Below are positions 10,461 through 23,538 of a stretch of 64,000 bases of DNA, one piece after another. Below the pieces are notes generated by a model. That model was not told where the DNA came from. It saw only the letters and a list, made by a program, of their open reading frames with translations, and did not search any database. Every line of letters starts with the position of its first letter. Position 1 is the stretch's first letter. The stretch covers positions 714,852,001 to 714,916,000 of the forward strand of contig NC_092333.1 of the NCBI RefSeq assembly GCF_046630445.1, in the 5' to 3' direction. The translations under genes were made by a program, and so were the position numbers. Origin of the DNA: Rutidosis leptorrhynchoides (taxonomy: Eukaryota > Streptophyta > Magnoliopsida > Asterales > Asteraceae).

Positions 10461-10732
10461 TGTTGTAAAGTTAGTAGTCAAATATGGATGGTAATTAGTC
10501 AAATATGGATAGTAAAATTTGTACTATATATATGTGGATAATGTAAGTTACAAATGCACATATATACACTTACTAATATATTTTCTCACATATATACTCT
10601 CTCCATTTCTTCTTTTAGAATAGAGATTCTTTCTATTTCTCTTCTTTATTCTTTGTTCATACATATTAGTAAGAAATCTTGTTGCTAAGAATAGACTACT
10701 AAATGTAGTTATAAACTCTTGAATTTATAACA
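10461..10732 (+). repeat. Copia-1 3' LTR
   Basis: Identical to the 5' LTR by eye. It is preceded directly by the polypurine tract at 10451-10460 and followed by target duplication AATAA. Confidence 0.93.
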
Positions 10733-10815
10733 AATAATCATAAATGTACTAATTATAACTAATTATAATTTATATAATTTGTAATTTGTAATTTATAAAA
10801 TATAATTTAATTTAA

Positions 10816-10846
<31 letters not shown>

Positions 10847-10867
10847 TAATAATAATAATAATAATAA
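10733..10867. repeat. AT-rich flank and (TAA)n microsatellite
   Basis: Right side of the Copia-1 target site: AT-rich sequence, then TAA repeats from about 10815. Confidence 0.8.
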
Positions 10868-10959
10868 GAAAGATTTATTATCTAAACAAAACAAGGAATT
10901 AAAAAGGAACGCGTTTTTTTAGTACTACCACTACGTATAAAATTTGACCGTTACGATGA

Positions 10960-12511
10960 CTAGCGTTAAATTAACGCCGCCCGTACTTGTAAATAGGCAG
11001 CATCCATCTACTCAGTAATATCAATTCCCAAATCCGTTCTTCAAAATTTTAGGGTTTTTTTTCGCATCACGAATCCTCGTCACTCTCCCTTCGAATGTAG
11101 GGCTTATTGGGATAGAGTGATCGACTGATTTTGATATTATGGTATTTAGCATTCGTTCATTCCATCACTCCTGCTAGACCGTTTCAGTTTGGTATGAACT
11201 TTTTAATGCTTTTTCGTTCTATCTTTTTTCTTTTGTACAGTGTTAGGGTTCTTCGTGTGATTTCCTTATATTTTTTGAAGATTTTTGTTTTTTATCTTGA
11301 AATTGTTGAAATTCTTACAAACTGTGGTTTTTTTCTTTTGTCTCTGTCAAATCATTTGAAATTAGGGTTTTATCATTCGATTTTGTTTGATTTTTAACAA
11401 ACTAGGGTTTTTCTTTTTGTCTCGTTGAGTTTGGAAAATCAGGGTTATTTTTCTTCTGATTTTGTTTTTTTTAGCAAGAAGAATTAGGGTTTTTTTTCCT
11501 TTGAATCTTGTTTAGCTCCATGAAAATTCACAATTATGTTTCTTTTCTTTTTGGTAGTTGTTAATCTTGGTATGTGTTGAGTTATCCTCCCCTGTCATTG
11601 ATTTTAAGTTGTAACTATTTTTTTGAATATACAAATATGTGTGCGCTAGCATAATATTATTTCTTTGAGTCAAACTTTGGTTTAGACTTACAAGATTGAT
11701 CATTTGGCGTGCTGATGCATGGTGTATAGCTGGATATATGCAATACTTACTTGATGCCCTTGATATTTGAATTACCTTATTTTTGTCACGTGTAAGTTAA
11801 TTATTATTAGTTGTAAAATCATGCAGTAAGCCAGTAAGTAGTCTTTATTTATCATTTAGTTATAAAATTATAATGTTGTGTGGATCTTAAAGCAGACAAA
11901 ACTGGATCGGTGCACTTTCTTACATGATGCTCTCTAAATTTCAGTTACCTTACTACTTGCCCATGTAAGTTTTATTATTATTGATATTAAAGCCCTGTAG
12001 TTACTAGTTAATATTTATATATATGTTTATAAATTAAGACTGAAAGGGAATGTTAAACGGGTGTTATTTCATTTGTACCTAGGTTAAAGCAATGTGTTTT
12101 CTGCCTAACATAATCTTGTAGTCCAATGTTGATGCAGTCAATAATTGCATGTTTTAATCTGGTCATGCGAATCATGTGTTAATGCAGTCAATTTCTGTAT
12201 TTTCAGTCTATAATTGCATCTTTTACTTTGTTCATGTGAATCATGTGTGAGAGGACTTGCAAAGACTAGGTCAATGTTAATGTTTTCTATTTTTAGACTA
12301 TTTATGTTTCTACTTCTCAATTAGTGGAATAATTTATAAGTATGATACAGGGATTTCGGTGCCTCTTACTTGATATCTTGGAAGATAGGAATACTTTAAC
12401 TTGTCTGTGTATGCGTATTATGTCAAGCCTTAAAAGTATTTAGTAAGTGGTGTATAAATACTCCATATTAATCAAGTGGAGTAATTAACATGTATGTATT
12501 ACATTTTGTAG
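10960..12511 (+). other. Possible leader and first introns of a host transcription unit
   Basis: The sequence turns from AT-rich repeats to T-rich DNA of plant intron style, with several TAGGGTTT-type telo-box motifs (about 11049, 11364, 11403 and 11484, plus variants at 11243 and 11441). Such motifs are common near the 5' ends of plant genes for translation and growth functions. The 88-residue ORF at 11131-11397 is very hydrophobic and T-rich and is most likely chance. No start site can be fixed. Confidence 0.3.
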
Positions 12512-12936
12512 ATGTTACCTGATCAGCAGATTGAAAAGAATGACAAAATTGACAAACATATGGGGGACATGCCATTGGTACCCAGGTAAAATATTAATTT
12601 ATCTTCATGCTGCAAATTTGAAGGTTAGTGTTCGTATGTGCAGCCTTATTTAGCACTAAATGCTTGTTAGATTCTAATCTTATCAAATGCTTGTTAGATG
12701 CTAATGTGAATCACGTCTAAAGTTGGGGACTTCATCTGTAAGGGGACTTCATATGAATCTACAAACTTAAAAAGGTATCTTATTTTTACCTATTATCTTT
12801 CAAGTATTTCGATATATATTCTTGCCCTTAGGTAAACCGATTTGCTCATAGCTGTAGAGGTTGCAGAAGCGGTCCTCCAATATTTTACGTTGATAATTCA
12901 GGAGAACTCTTAGATGCATGCTGGTATAAACCGTAG
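12512..12936 (+). CDS. Candidate two-exon ORF, unrecognised, possible gene remnant
   Basis: An acceptor TTTTGTAG precedes an ATG at 12512. The first exon runs to a CCCAG|GTAAAA donor at 12585 and encodes MLPDQQIEKNDKIDKHMGDM plus PLVP. A second piece after TTTGCTCATAG (from 12852) continues in phase as SCRGCRSGPP, YVDNSGELLDACWYKP and stops at 12934-12936. Joined, this would be about 52 residues, far shorter than a usual domain. I do not recognise the protein. The composition looks coding rather than random, but an acceptor at 12831 is equally good and would introduce a stop. It may be part of a longer decayed gene or a non-coding transcript. Confidence 0.25.
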
Positions 12937-13333
12937 TCCCAGTGCTTTTCTAAGAAGAAAGGGGTCCAATGATAAGTGGTGACAGTAAAAAAGGTGAAGT
13001 TGCTGCACGATGTATAGTGACAATAAAAAGGTGTAGCAGCTGCACGTCGTATGTTCAGGTTTCAGTGGTGACGATAAAGGTGCAGCTGCACGTGTGTTCA
13101 GGTTTCTTTTTTATTCGATTTGATTATATCTGTATATACATGTTGCCAAATTGGTGTCAACCTCACCATGGATCAACATGTAGACGATTAATGATAGTAA
13201 ATAGATGAGATAACGAGAAAGCAACCGTTGAAACATTGGGCTCTAAGCTGGTGAGAGCTTTCATTTGTACTAATTGATAATTGATGAAATATATGAGAGA
13301 TTTAGTTGGTGAAATTTGAAATTGGAGTTTAAA

Positions 13334-13445
13334 TTATACGGTTGTGGTGTAAGGAACAGTGCTACCGAGATCAGGGCAGACATGTTCAAGAATCTTGTCA
13401 TGTATACCTCGAGTAGCTGCTGCGACGATAGGAACTTGCTGATCA
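13334..13445 (-). other. Antisense coding-like block, unrecognised
   Basis: The minus strand reads QQVPIVAAATRGIHDKILEH then VCPDLGSTVPYTTTV and a stop, preceded by an AG that could be an acceptor (CTGATCAG). The residue mix is protein-like and unlike the AT-rich chance ORFs nearby. I cannot assign a family. It could be the last exon of a small or decayed gene opposite the candidate unit. Confidence 0.25.
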
Positions 13446-13656
13446 GGTATGCATTGATTGTTGTTTTCGTTATTGATCCATGATTTTCGGGTCTTCCTTT
13501 TCATATATGATCCATCTATAACAGTTTTTATCAATCAAATATTGCCAAATAGTTTAATAATATGTGAATAATCAGACCATTACCATATATGTATTTAATA
13601 TTATTATCTTTTTTTTTTAATTTTGTTTATGATTTTGTACATGTTTTGGCTTGTAG

Positions 13657-14810
<1,154 letters not shown>

Positions 14811-14983
14811 TGTTAAAGGGGTTCCAAAAGTCAATTGGATCCATTCCTTTAGTAGAAATAGCTGTTAGGAGCTCATGTATATAAATTAACATTCTGTATT
14901 TGTAAAAAAATCAAATCAGTTCAATAACAAAACACTGATCAATAGTTTACAACAATTAGAGCTTTCAATTCTCAATTGTAACA
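14811..14983 (+). repeat. Copia-2 5' LTR
   Basis: Begins TGTTAAAGGGG and ends AATTGTAACA just before the primer-binding site. A TATA-like TATATAAATTAA lies near 14878. Only one copy is present, so LTR divergence cannot be judged. Confidence 0.85.
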
Positions 14984-16437
14984 TGGTATCAGAGCGTGTG
15001 TGCTGATCCTGGATCATAGCAACACGTTTATGTCTCCATCATTTACCACGAATCAGGCTGCCATGTCCAAAATCGACGGTAGCTTAGAATTGAACAAAGC
15101 TGCCATGTCATTTTGTGACGGTAGCGAGTTTAATAGCCCACAAAATAGAAAAACTTACTTGGATGCTCTCTGTTAACCACAACAGCTAAGCTGTATCTAC
15201 TGTGGTATGTCACGACATACAGTAATACAATGTTTCAAGCTCATAGGATATCCCAAATGGTGGAACAAAGAGAAACGTGGCAGAAAATTGAAGATGATAG
15301 AAGAGGCTGCCGGCGACAACCATCCGGTTACCGACAACGGCGTCTCAAAACCAACTCTGAATTCGAAAAGAGGTAACTCAAATTCTAATTTACCTCAAAA
15401 TTCGGCCAAATGGGTGAAGGTTAAACCTTCAAACCCTAATAATTCTCAACCATCGATCAAAGTGAGTAAGGTAAACCCTAATCACTATAAATTGATCGAT
15501 GATAGAATTACTGATGATAATCGTTTTCTGTGCCTACAAGAACCGATTAGAGAAGGAGAATTAGAACACAATTTAATCTCAGAAGGCTTAAGAAAGAAAA
15601 AGGCTGAGATGAACCCTAGATTGGGTCTCATCGACACAGATGGGGATAATAATAATACGGATTATAAAAATAAATATAAATATGGGGTTTTATGGGATAA
15701 AGGAACGGTTGGGAATAAAAAGAAAAGGGTTGTTAATAAAGAACAAGTGAGCTTTACAACAGCCCAATCTTCTTTAAACAACCATCTAGCCCAAAATGTT
15801 AGAAATAAAATTGGGTCTAATAGGCAAAGTGGGCTTACCAGAAAAGGGTTTTATGATTCAGCCCAGACCCAAAATAATATGATTAATAGCTTTAATCAGG
15901 CCCAAAAGTTAAAACATTTTGAAAAGGTCCAAAACTCTACAACTTTTGAAAACGAAAATAACTCTTTTACCGGAAAAGCTAATACCGTTTCAAATAACAC
16001 CAAAAATAACGAATGGATTTTTGACTGTGGTGCTACCCACACCATGACTTTTGAAAAATCCGACTTTTATTCCGAATCACAACCCCGAGTTAATAAAATT
16101 CAAACGGCTAACGGAGGTGTTGTACAAGTTGAAGGAGGTGGAAACATTGAAATTACTCCAGTGTGAACTTATCTAATTGTTTACATATTTCGACTCTGTC
16201 CCATAAACTTTTATCCGTTAGTCACGTCACAAAAGAATTAAATTGTTCTGTTTTATTACACCCCACTTTTTGTATCCTTCAAGATATCCGAACTGGGGTA
16301 ATTATTGGGCGTGGTACCGAACGGGGCGGGTTGTACTATGTAAACGAAGTAACCCAACAAGGTACCGTGATGCTTGATCACGGAACACCTACGAGGGAAG
16401 CTTGGTTATGGCATAGAAGATTGGGTCACCCATTTCA
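14811..16437 (+). mobile_element. Copia-2: 5' part of a second Ty1/copia element
   Basis: A 173-bp LTR (14811-14983) is followed directly by TGGTATCAGAGC (14984-14995), the initiator-tRNA(Met) primer-binding site. Then come gag and the start of pol. The element stops abruptly at 16437, where gypsy LTR sequence begins. No 3' half or second LTR was found. Confidence 0.85.
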
Positions 16438-16450
16438 TGACCCGTCCTAA
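15030..16450 (+). pseudogene. Copia-2 gag-protease-GAG_pre-integrase remnant
   Basis: The start ATG at 15030 opens a frame that stops after 48 codons (15174-15176), so almost all of the gag capsid region has been deleted. Next comes a zinc knuckle of CX2CX4HX4C type, CIYCGMSRHTVIQC (about 15192-15233). The 319-residue frame to 16166 ends in a protease with active site FDCGATHTM instead of the usual D-S/T-G-A. After a one-step frame change, 16163-16437 carries LLSVSHVTKELNC and WLWHRRLGHP, the GAG-pre-integrase signature. The element is coding-dead through the gag deletion, the frame change and truncation. Confidence 0.85.
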
Positions 16451-17689
16451 TCCATCTGGACGAATACATTACATTTGGTTACATCGCGAGATACTTGACC
16501 TCTATATGATACATTTTACAAACATTGCATTCGTTTTTAAAAAGACAAACTTTCATTACATCGAAAGTTGACAGCATGCATACCATTTCATAATATATCC
16601 AACTATAATTGACTTAATAATAATCTTGATGAACTCAACGACTCGAATGCAACGTCTTTTGAAATATGTCATGAATGACTCCAGGTAATATCTCTAAAAT
16701 GAACAAATGCACAGCGGATGATTTCTTTAATACCTGAGAATAAACATGCTTTCAAGTGTCAACCAAAAGGTTGGTGAGTTCATTAGTTTATCATAAACAA
16801 TCATTTTCATTATTTTAATAGACCACAAGATCCTCATTTTTCATAAATAACATTACACTCGCAAGTGTATAAAAATCATTCGTATGATGAACACATGGTA
16901 ACCGACATTAACATAATGCATATAGAATATCCCCCGCATACTCGCAAGTATGCCATAAATATTGGCAATCGCAATCACCATTTAAATCGAAGTACTAAAG
17001 CATTACGAATTCCAGAATGGGGTTTGTTAGGCCCATAGATCTATCTTTAGGATTCGCGTCAATTAGGGGCCATTTTCCTAATTCTTTGGTTACCAGACTT
17101 GAAGGGGCGATATTCGGTATAATAATCCAACCATACAATGTAGTTTCAAGTACTTGTGTCTATTTCGTCAAACATTTATAAAAGCAGTGCATGTATTCTC
17201 AGCCCAAAAATATATATATTGCAAAAGCATTTAAAAAGGGAGCAAATGAAACTCACAATACTGTATTTTATAGTAAAAATACATATGACGACATTGAACA
17301 ATGCAGGGTTGGCCTCGGATTCACGAACCTATATCATTTGTGTATATATTAATACATATCCTTGTAATCAAACACACATATATATAAATTTATTAGTTAT
17401 ATCCTTTTTATATTAATAATATATATTTTCATATATAAAAATATTAATTTTGTTATGTTATATATATTAAATTTATTTGTATGTATTTGTTTGTTAAAAC
17501 TTTACTTTTAATATTACTAATGATAATATCTGAACTAATACTAATGATAATACTAATATCAATAAAAATGCTAATATTATTTATAATTCTATTTATTAAT
17601 GATAGTTTTTAATAATAAATCTCATGATAATGATAATATCAGTATTTTTTAATAATTTAATAATAATGATTATAAATATAATACGGTTT

Positions 17690-18060
17690 GATATTAATAC
17701 TTAATACTTAATAATAATAATAATTGTAACAATCTTATTACTAATGGTAAACTTAATAATAATTCTTTTATTAATAATAATGATAACAATTCTAAAATGA
17801 TACAAATACGAATATTAATAAAATTAATAGTAACTTTTATTGTTTTCATTATAATACTAATAATAATAATACTAATACTTAATAATAATAACTGTATTAG
17901 TAATATTGGTAATAATACTACTGACAACATTAAGAATGATACTACTTAATAATAATATTAGTAATGATAATAATATAAACTATAATAATGATACTAATTT
18001 TTAATAATCATCTTATTAATAATAATATCGATAATAATTAATAATATCATAATACTAATC

Positions 18061-18143
<83 letters not shown>
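17690..18143. repeat. AT-rich trinucleotide tract ending in (TAA)n
   Basis: TAATAA-like sequence over several hundred bases, pure from about 18061 to 18143. ORFs across it are isoleucine and leucine runs and are not genes. Confidence 0.85.
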
Positions 18144-18145
<2 letters not shown>

Positions 18146-18149
18146 TAGA

Positions 18150-18250
18150 TAATTACCTCAATAAAATGGCTAAAAAAAACGTGCTTCAATTCAGACTCGA
18201 ACTTACGACCCCTCGATATCCCACAAACACACACAGCCATCAAACCATCT
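18150..18250 (-). repeat. Possible tRNA-derived (SINE-like) segment in G
   Basis: The minus strand reads a box-B-like AGTTCGAGTCTG about 40 bp after GATGGTTTGATGG. A T-rich stretch and the (TTA)n run follow, as in a tRNA-derived SINE with a simple-repeat tail. F lacks the segment at the matching place. The box A match is poor and no target duplication was found. Confidence 0.25.
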
Positions 18251-19900
18251 GTCTTTTCTGTTTTATATTATAAATTAGATTTATTTAAACACTGTATTTG
18301 TATCTCTTTCTTCTTCACCATGAACTGATTCGACCAGGGATACTAATATCTAAACAACGACTTTCTAGTTTACCTTAAACTTCGAAATTAAACAAGCACT
18401 CTGTTGTGGATTGTAAAGTCCTGTCCTAATCCATAAGAACGAATACAATAACATATGATTACATTGCGATGTATTTGACCTCTATATGATACATTTTACA
18501 AACATTGCATTCTTTTTGAAAGACAAACTTTCATTACATCGAAAGTTGACAAGCATGCATACCATTTCATAATATCCATCTATAATTGATTTAGTCTGTC
18601 ATTTACTTAATCATAATCTTTACTGAATTCAACGACTTGAATGCAACGTCTTTTGAAATATGCCATGAATGACTCCAAGTAATATCTTTAAATTGAGCAA
18701 ATGCATAGCGGAAGATTTCTTTTAATCCTGAGAATAAACATGATTTCAAGTGTCAACCAAAAGGTTGGTGAGTTCATTAGTTTATCATAATCGATCATTT
18801 CCATAATTTTAATAGACCACAAGATTTTCATATTTATAAACATAATCCTCAAGCAGAATCCTCTCGTCTGCATTAAGGTAAAATCATTCATATGATGAAT
18901 ACCTGGTAACCGACATTAACAAGATGCATATAGAATATCCCCAAAATAGAATCCTCTCGTCTGTATAACAGAATCCTCTCGTCTGTATAAAAATCGAAGT
19001 ACTAAAGCATCCGTACCTCGGATGAGGTTTGTTAGGCCCATAGATCTATCTTTAGGATTCGCGTCAATTAGGGGTACTGTTCCCTAATTCTTAGGTTACC
19101 AAGCTAAAAAGGGCGATATTCGGTATTCATAATCCAACATAGAATGTAGTTTCAAGTACTTGTGTCTATTTTGTAAAACATTTATAAAAGCAGTGCATGT
19201 ATTCTCAGTCCCAAAAATATATATTGCAAAAGCATTTAAAAAGGGAGCAAATGAAACTCACAAAATTGTATTCCGTAGCAATAATGCATATGACGGCACT
19301 GAACAAGTGCAAGGTTGGCCTCGGATTCACGAACCTAAATTAAGTATATATATTTATATGTTGGTCAATATTTGTTTAACAATTTACATCAAGTCGTAGT
19401 GTATCACAATCCTAATGCTCGAGACTAATATGCAAAAGTCAACAAAAGTCAATTTAACTCAAAATGATTTCTAAAAATTTATACATGATTATTATACAGT
19501 TTAAATATCGTCGTTTTATATTTTTAAATATTTTTAAAAGATTTAATAGAGTAAATAATATAATTCATTTATTAATAAATAAAATTTTATATAAAAATAT
19601 ACTTTTATATATCTGAAGTAATAAAATTTATAAAGTTCATTTAATATCATAAAATATTATGATAGATTCTATTAAGCTAATTATATTATTTGTATTACAT
19701 ATTTATTTGATAAAATAACATTGATAATAATAATAAGTAAAAGTTGTATTATTTTGTAATAATAATTATTATTATTCTATTAATAAAAATATCAATATTT
19801 ATATAAAAAAATGATATTATGATAAAATGATAATTCTATTTATGATAACTTTAATATTTACGATACTTTTTAATATTAACTTTAACGATAATAACGATAG

Positions 19901-22077
19901 TGTGACGATCGCTCCAAATCCATATGGACGAACACGTCATTCGTTGATTTCATTGCGTGGTATTTGACCTCTATATGATACGTTTTGTAAACATTGCATT
20001 CTTTTGAAAAGGAACACCATAAATGTATATTTAAATCAAAGGTTTTCGACAACTGATGATTTCTACATATAGACAATCACCGTATATAATAGTTTACAAT
20101 AGTGCTTTCGTTGACAATACAGTCAAATAAGGTACATGGTGATGAATTGGTGAATGCAACGTTTTCTTGAAAAATATGTCAGGTAAGACTCCATGCACAT
20201 AGCTTGTATATCATATAAGCAAACAGCGGAAGACTTCTAGGGAACCTGAGAATAAACATGCTAACAAGTGTCAACACAAAGGTTGGTGAGTTCATAGTTT
20301 ATATGTTTCGCATAATCTGTATATAAAGATGGATCACAAGATTTCAGTTGTTTCTTCCATAAATGGTTATCAAAATATTCTACAAGAATGAGCACCCTGG
20401 TAACTAAGCTTTAACGTCTACATAATAAGTACCCCTCGTTTAACATGCAACCAACATGTACAATACACTCAAATAGCATACGTCTGTTTTATAGTTCAGG
20501 ATAGGATTTCTATACCTGGAACAGACGGGGATGTCAAACCCTATGGATCCATATACTACTACTCGCGCCCACCAGTTCTTATAACTGGCAGTTAACAGTT
20601 ACCAAAGCTAAGGGATTTTCGGTTCAAACTCGGTGTAGAATTTAGTATGTACTTGTATCCATTATGTTTAAAATAAAGTGCATGTATTCTCAGCCCAAAA
20701 ATATATATTGCAAAAGCAATTAAAAAGGGATCGTATGAAACTCACCCATATAAATATTGTAAATCAGTTAATAAAGCATTTGCATGTATTCTCAGCCCAA
20801 AAATATTGAGAGAAAAAGGGTTCTTATGAAACTCACATTTCAATATTGTGGTTCAATATTGTAGGCAAAATATGTAGATGCAATGACAACAACGAATGCA
20901 TAGTTGGTCTGAGATTCACGAACAATACACCCGAACATTATCCATAACCTCCTTAGCTATAACCCACTTGAAACTCGTTTTCAAAATCACCCGAACATAA
21001 CCCCGTCGTTGTATTTTATGTATATTATTATTTTTGTATCATAAAAATAATAATACTAATAGTAATAAAATTGATAATAATAATATTAAGTATAATAATA
21101 AAATATTGATACTATGAAGTAACAAGTGTGTTTTATAAAAAAAATGATTGAGTGTAATCCATCTATCTATCCATATGCGTATATATATAGAGATATAGAT
21201 GTAGATATTTTAAATTTAATAATATAATAAAACATTAATATAATATAATAAAATAATAAAATAATAATCATTTTTGTTGTTTTCCTTGTCGACATATTTA
21301 AATATAATATATATAATAATATAATAATATTGAAATAAAATATAATAATATAATAATATATTTAGAATCAAATTTGAATCGTAAATGTTTAAAAAAAGTC
21401 GTATTTATTAAATACTTCAGGGTTATATTATGTAACTTATAATTAATAATTTCTATCATGTCGCTTTCATGTGAATAGTAAATTAATTAATTTCGTTTCA
21501 TTTACTATTCAATGAATAGTAAATGAATTAATTTAAATTCAACTATTTAAGCTACACGTTATTGTACGTTATGCTTTACAAATTGTACATTTTTAATTTA
21601 ACTTCGTTTCTTAAAAAAAATTACAAAAATTATATCATAAAAATAAAACGACTTAATACGTAAAATTTTTAAATAGAAAAAGCATCGTTTAATAGTAAAT
21701 TTTTATCATTTCATATATAAATATTATAAAATTTAGTTTTCTAGAACTAATTATATTCAATATTCATAACCACGTTTTAAATATACGTCGCAAGTTATTC
21801 ATACAATTACTATTCCAACTTATCATATATATTCAAATAGATATATAAACCAATAAGTTCAATGTACGGTATCATACAATTAATACCTTATTACGCTTTC
21901 AGGTTATAGTATATATAGGTATCTATTTACATATAATTGTTCGCGAATCATCGAGAACAGTCGAAGGGTAATTGTATAGTTCAAAATTTTGAGATTCAAA
22001 TTCATAGACTTTGCTTATCGTGTCGGAAACGTTAAAGATTAAGTTTAAATTTGGTCAGAAATTTCCGGGTCATCACA
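19901..22077 (-). repeat. Element E 3' LTR
   Basis: Begins TGTGACGATCGC and ends GGGTCATCACA as written on the plus strand. It sits next to the polypurine tract, which makes it the 3' LTR of a minus-strand element. Confidence 0.9.
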
Positions 22078-22113
22078 GTATCCCCCCGTTAAAGAAATTT
22101 CGTCCCGAAATTT
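22078..22113 (-). other. Element E polypurine tract and conserved palindrome
   Basis: On the minus strand: AAATTTCGGGACGAAATTT (22095-22113), then TTAACGGGGGGATAC (22078-22092) abutting the LTR. It has the same arrangement as in A, B, C and D, with the tract changed from GGGTAGG to GGGGGGA. Confidence 0.85.
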
Positions 22114-23333
22114 GAGTGAGGTCGTAATGGCTAACAATAACAATGTTTTCATGACGTATATGAGTTGATAAATAGAGTTTTATCACCGTTGAATAATATG
22201 GATATAACAATCCGATTACTCGAAGCGTAAGAGAGAAGTTATCGCATAATAGTGAATTTGAAGGAATAGAGATTCGTCTTAACTTTTGATGTAGTAACGA
22301 TTGATTTCCGGAATTTAAGGAATAGAAAATCTTCATAATCTAAATAAGATTTGATTCTTCGGGAATTAGGGAAATTAAGTTTTCCTTTGATTGAATGCGT
22401 AATCTACCTCGATTGCTATATCTGATATTTCGCTATAAATTGACCACTTCCGTTTCATTTATTTTCACCACTCCTATAATCTTCTTCCTTATTTCATACT
22501 TTCAATAGATTGTGAAATGCTTAATCCAGTTCTGATTCTTGATATACTCCTAACTTTCATATCTGTCATTCTTCTTTTTCATCTACCACCAGAGGAAGTT
22601 ACTTTCTTCTACCATTACCTTGGGGTTATAGTGTTTTTCATTCTCCCGTGTCTTTATATTGCTATACGTATTGATATACACGGTTTGTAATTTCGGGGTT
22701 GTTCCAGGGTTTTATATCCTCCGTTATATTTCGGAGCTCCATGCTTTCGTTCTCTCTTCCCGACTTTAAGTCAAGCGAATAATGGTCCAGAATTCGTAGG
22801 TATGGATTTCGGAATGAACATAATTAATGTTCAAGGAAAGAAATTGTAATGGCACGATCTTGATTTGTCAAATTACCAGAATATCTGGAAAAGGCCGAAT
22901 CATCAAGAAATATGTTTTCTTGATAATTTTAGAGGTTAAATAGAATGAAAGAGTTATGTAACATGGTTCATGATGAGGGTGGGATCTGTGAACCTTCATC
23001 ACGTTCCATTAGAAACTCAGCATGACTTACTGTAATATAATCACGTTGGCCTGACGTCATTATATTATACTAATTCATGCTTCAGTTCTCAACACTACTT
23101 CATAACATTCATATTTTAAACTTGAATTTTTCAGAATTTAGAAACTAACACAGTTTCTTTTATGATGTAACACAGATAGCGTGAAGGAATGAATAATTTT
23201 AGATAGTCACGAAATTATCCTCAGAAATATTGAGGATATTTATAATGAAAGATACGATGATATCTTAGAATATTCAAGATAAGATGATGATGAAGAATAT
23301 TATCCGTAAGGGTTTTAGAGTAAGGAGTAAGGT
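22114..23333 (-). other. Element E 3' internal spacer
   Basis: No frame longer than about 90 codons and no retroelement motif on either strand. It is presumably untranslated spacer of the element RNA. Confidence 0.5.
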
Positions 23334-23538
23334 ATTCGTTAATGGCTTCGGCAGATACTGAATCATTTGAATTCTTTGAAGGCAGGTTCAATCTTTGTGA
23401 TTTATCCTCCTTCATACTTTGCTCAATCCGTTTTCCAGTTCCAACCTCCTCTTTTCTCAGCTTTACCATCATACCATTCTTTATCATCAAACTTTTGACT
23501 GTTAAAGTCGTTTACAGTTTTTGCTGCTTCATCAGCAT
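23334..23538 (-). pseudogene. Poly(A)-binding protein (PABP) fragment captured in element E
   Basis: The minus strand reads NADEAAKTVNDFN then SQKFDDKEWYDGKAEKR, the C-terminal part of PABP RRM3. After a frame change it continues RIEQSMKE, DKSQRLNL and DSVSAEAINEY, the linker and the diverged start of RRM4. Order and spacing are the same as in PABP and as in the Copia-1 fragment at 9948-10150. It is sense with respect to E. Frameshifts and changes at RNP2 (LNLPSKN instead of a LYVKNLD-like strand) make it non-functional. It is recognised through the KFDDKEWY core. Confidence 0.85.

Larger units (their letters stand above)
4760..10732 (+). mobile_element. Copia-1: complete Ty1/copia element with decayed interior
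   Basis: LTRs at 4760-5031 and 10461-10732 begin TGTTGTAAAG and end TTATAACA. Read side by side, all 272 positions agree. The 5-bp target duplication AATAA lies at 4755-4759 and 10733-10737, and a purine tract CAAGGGGGAG (10451-10460) abuts the 3' LTR. The order protease, integrase, RT, RNase H is that of Ty1/copia. The coding region is full of stops and frameshifts and has a host gene fragment inside RNase H. The element is therefore a recently inserted but coding-dead copy, presumably moved by proteins of another element. Confidence 0.93.
16438..18411 (-). mobile_element. Gypsy LTR fragment G, left part
   Basis: From TGACCCGTCCTAATCC onward the sequence matches solo LTR F (18412 on) in the same order: GACCTCTATATGATACATTT, GCATTC, the ACTTTCATTACATCGAAAG phrase, GTGTCAACCAAAAGGTTGGT and GTTAGGCCCATAGATCTATC. 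It is the 3' end of an LTR lying in reverse. G is interrupted at 18411 by F and probably continues at 30471. Its other LTR end was not found. Confidence 0.7.

Noticed and set aside
17694..18243. Isoleucine- and leucine-rich ORFs on the minus strand as membrane proteins
   Set aside because: They are translations of TAA-rich repeat tracts.
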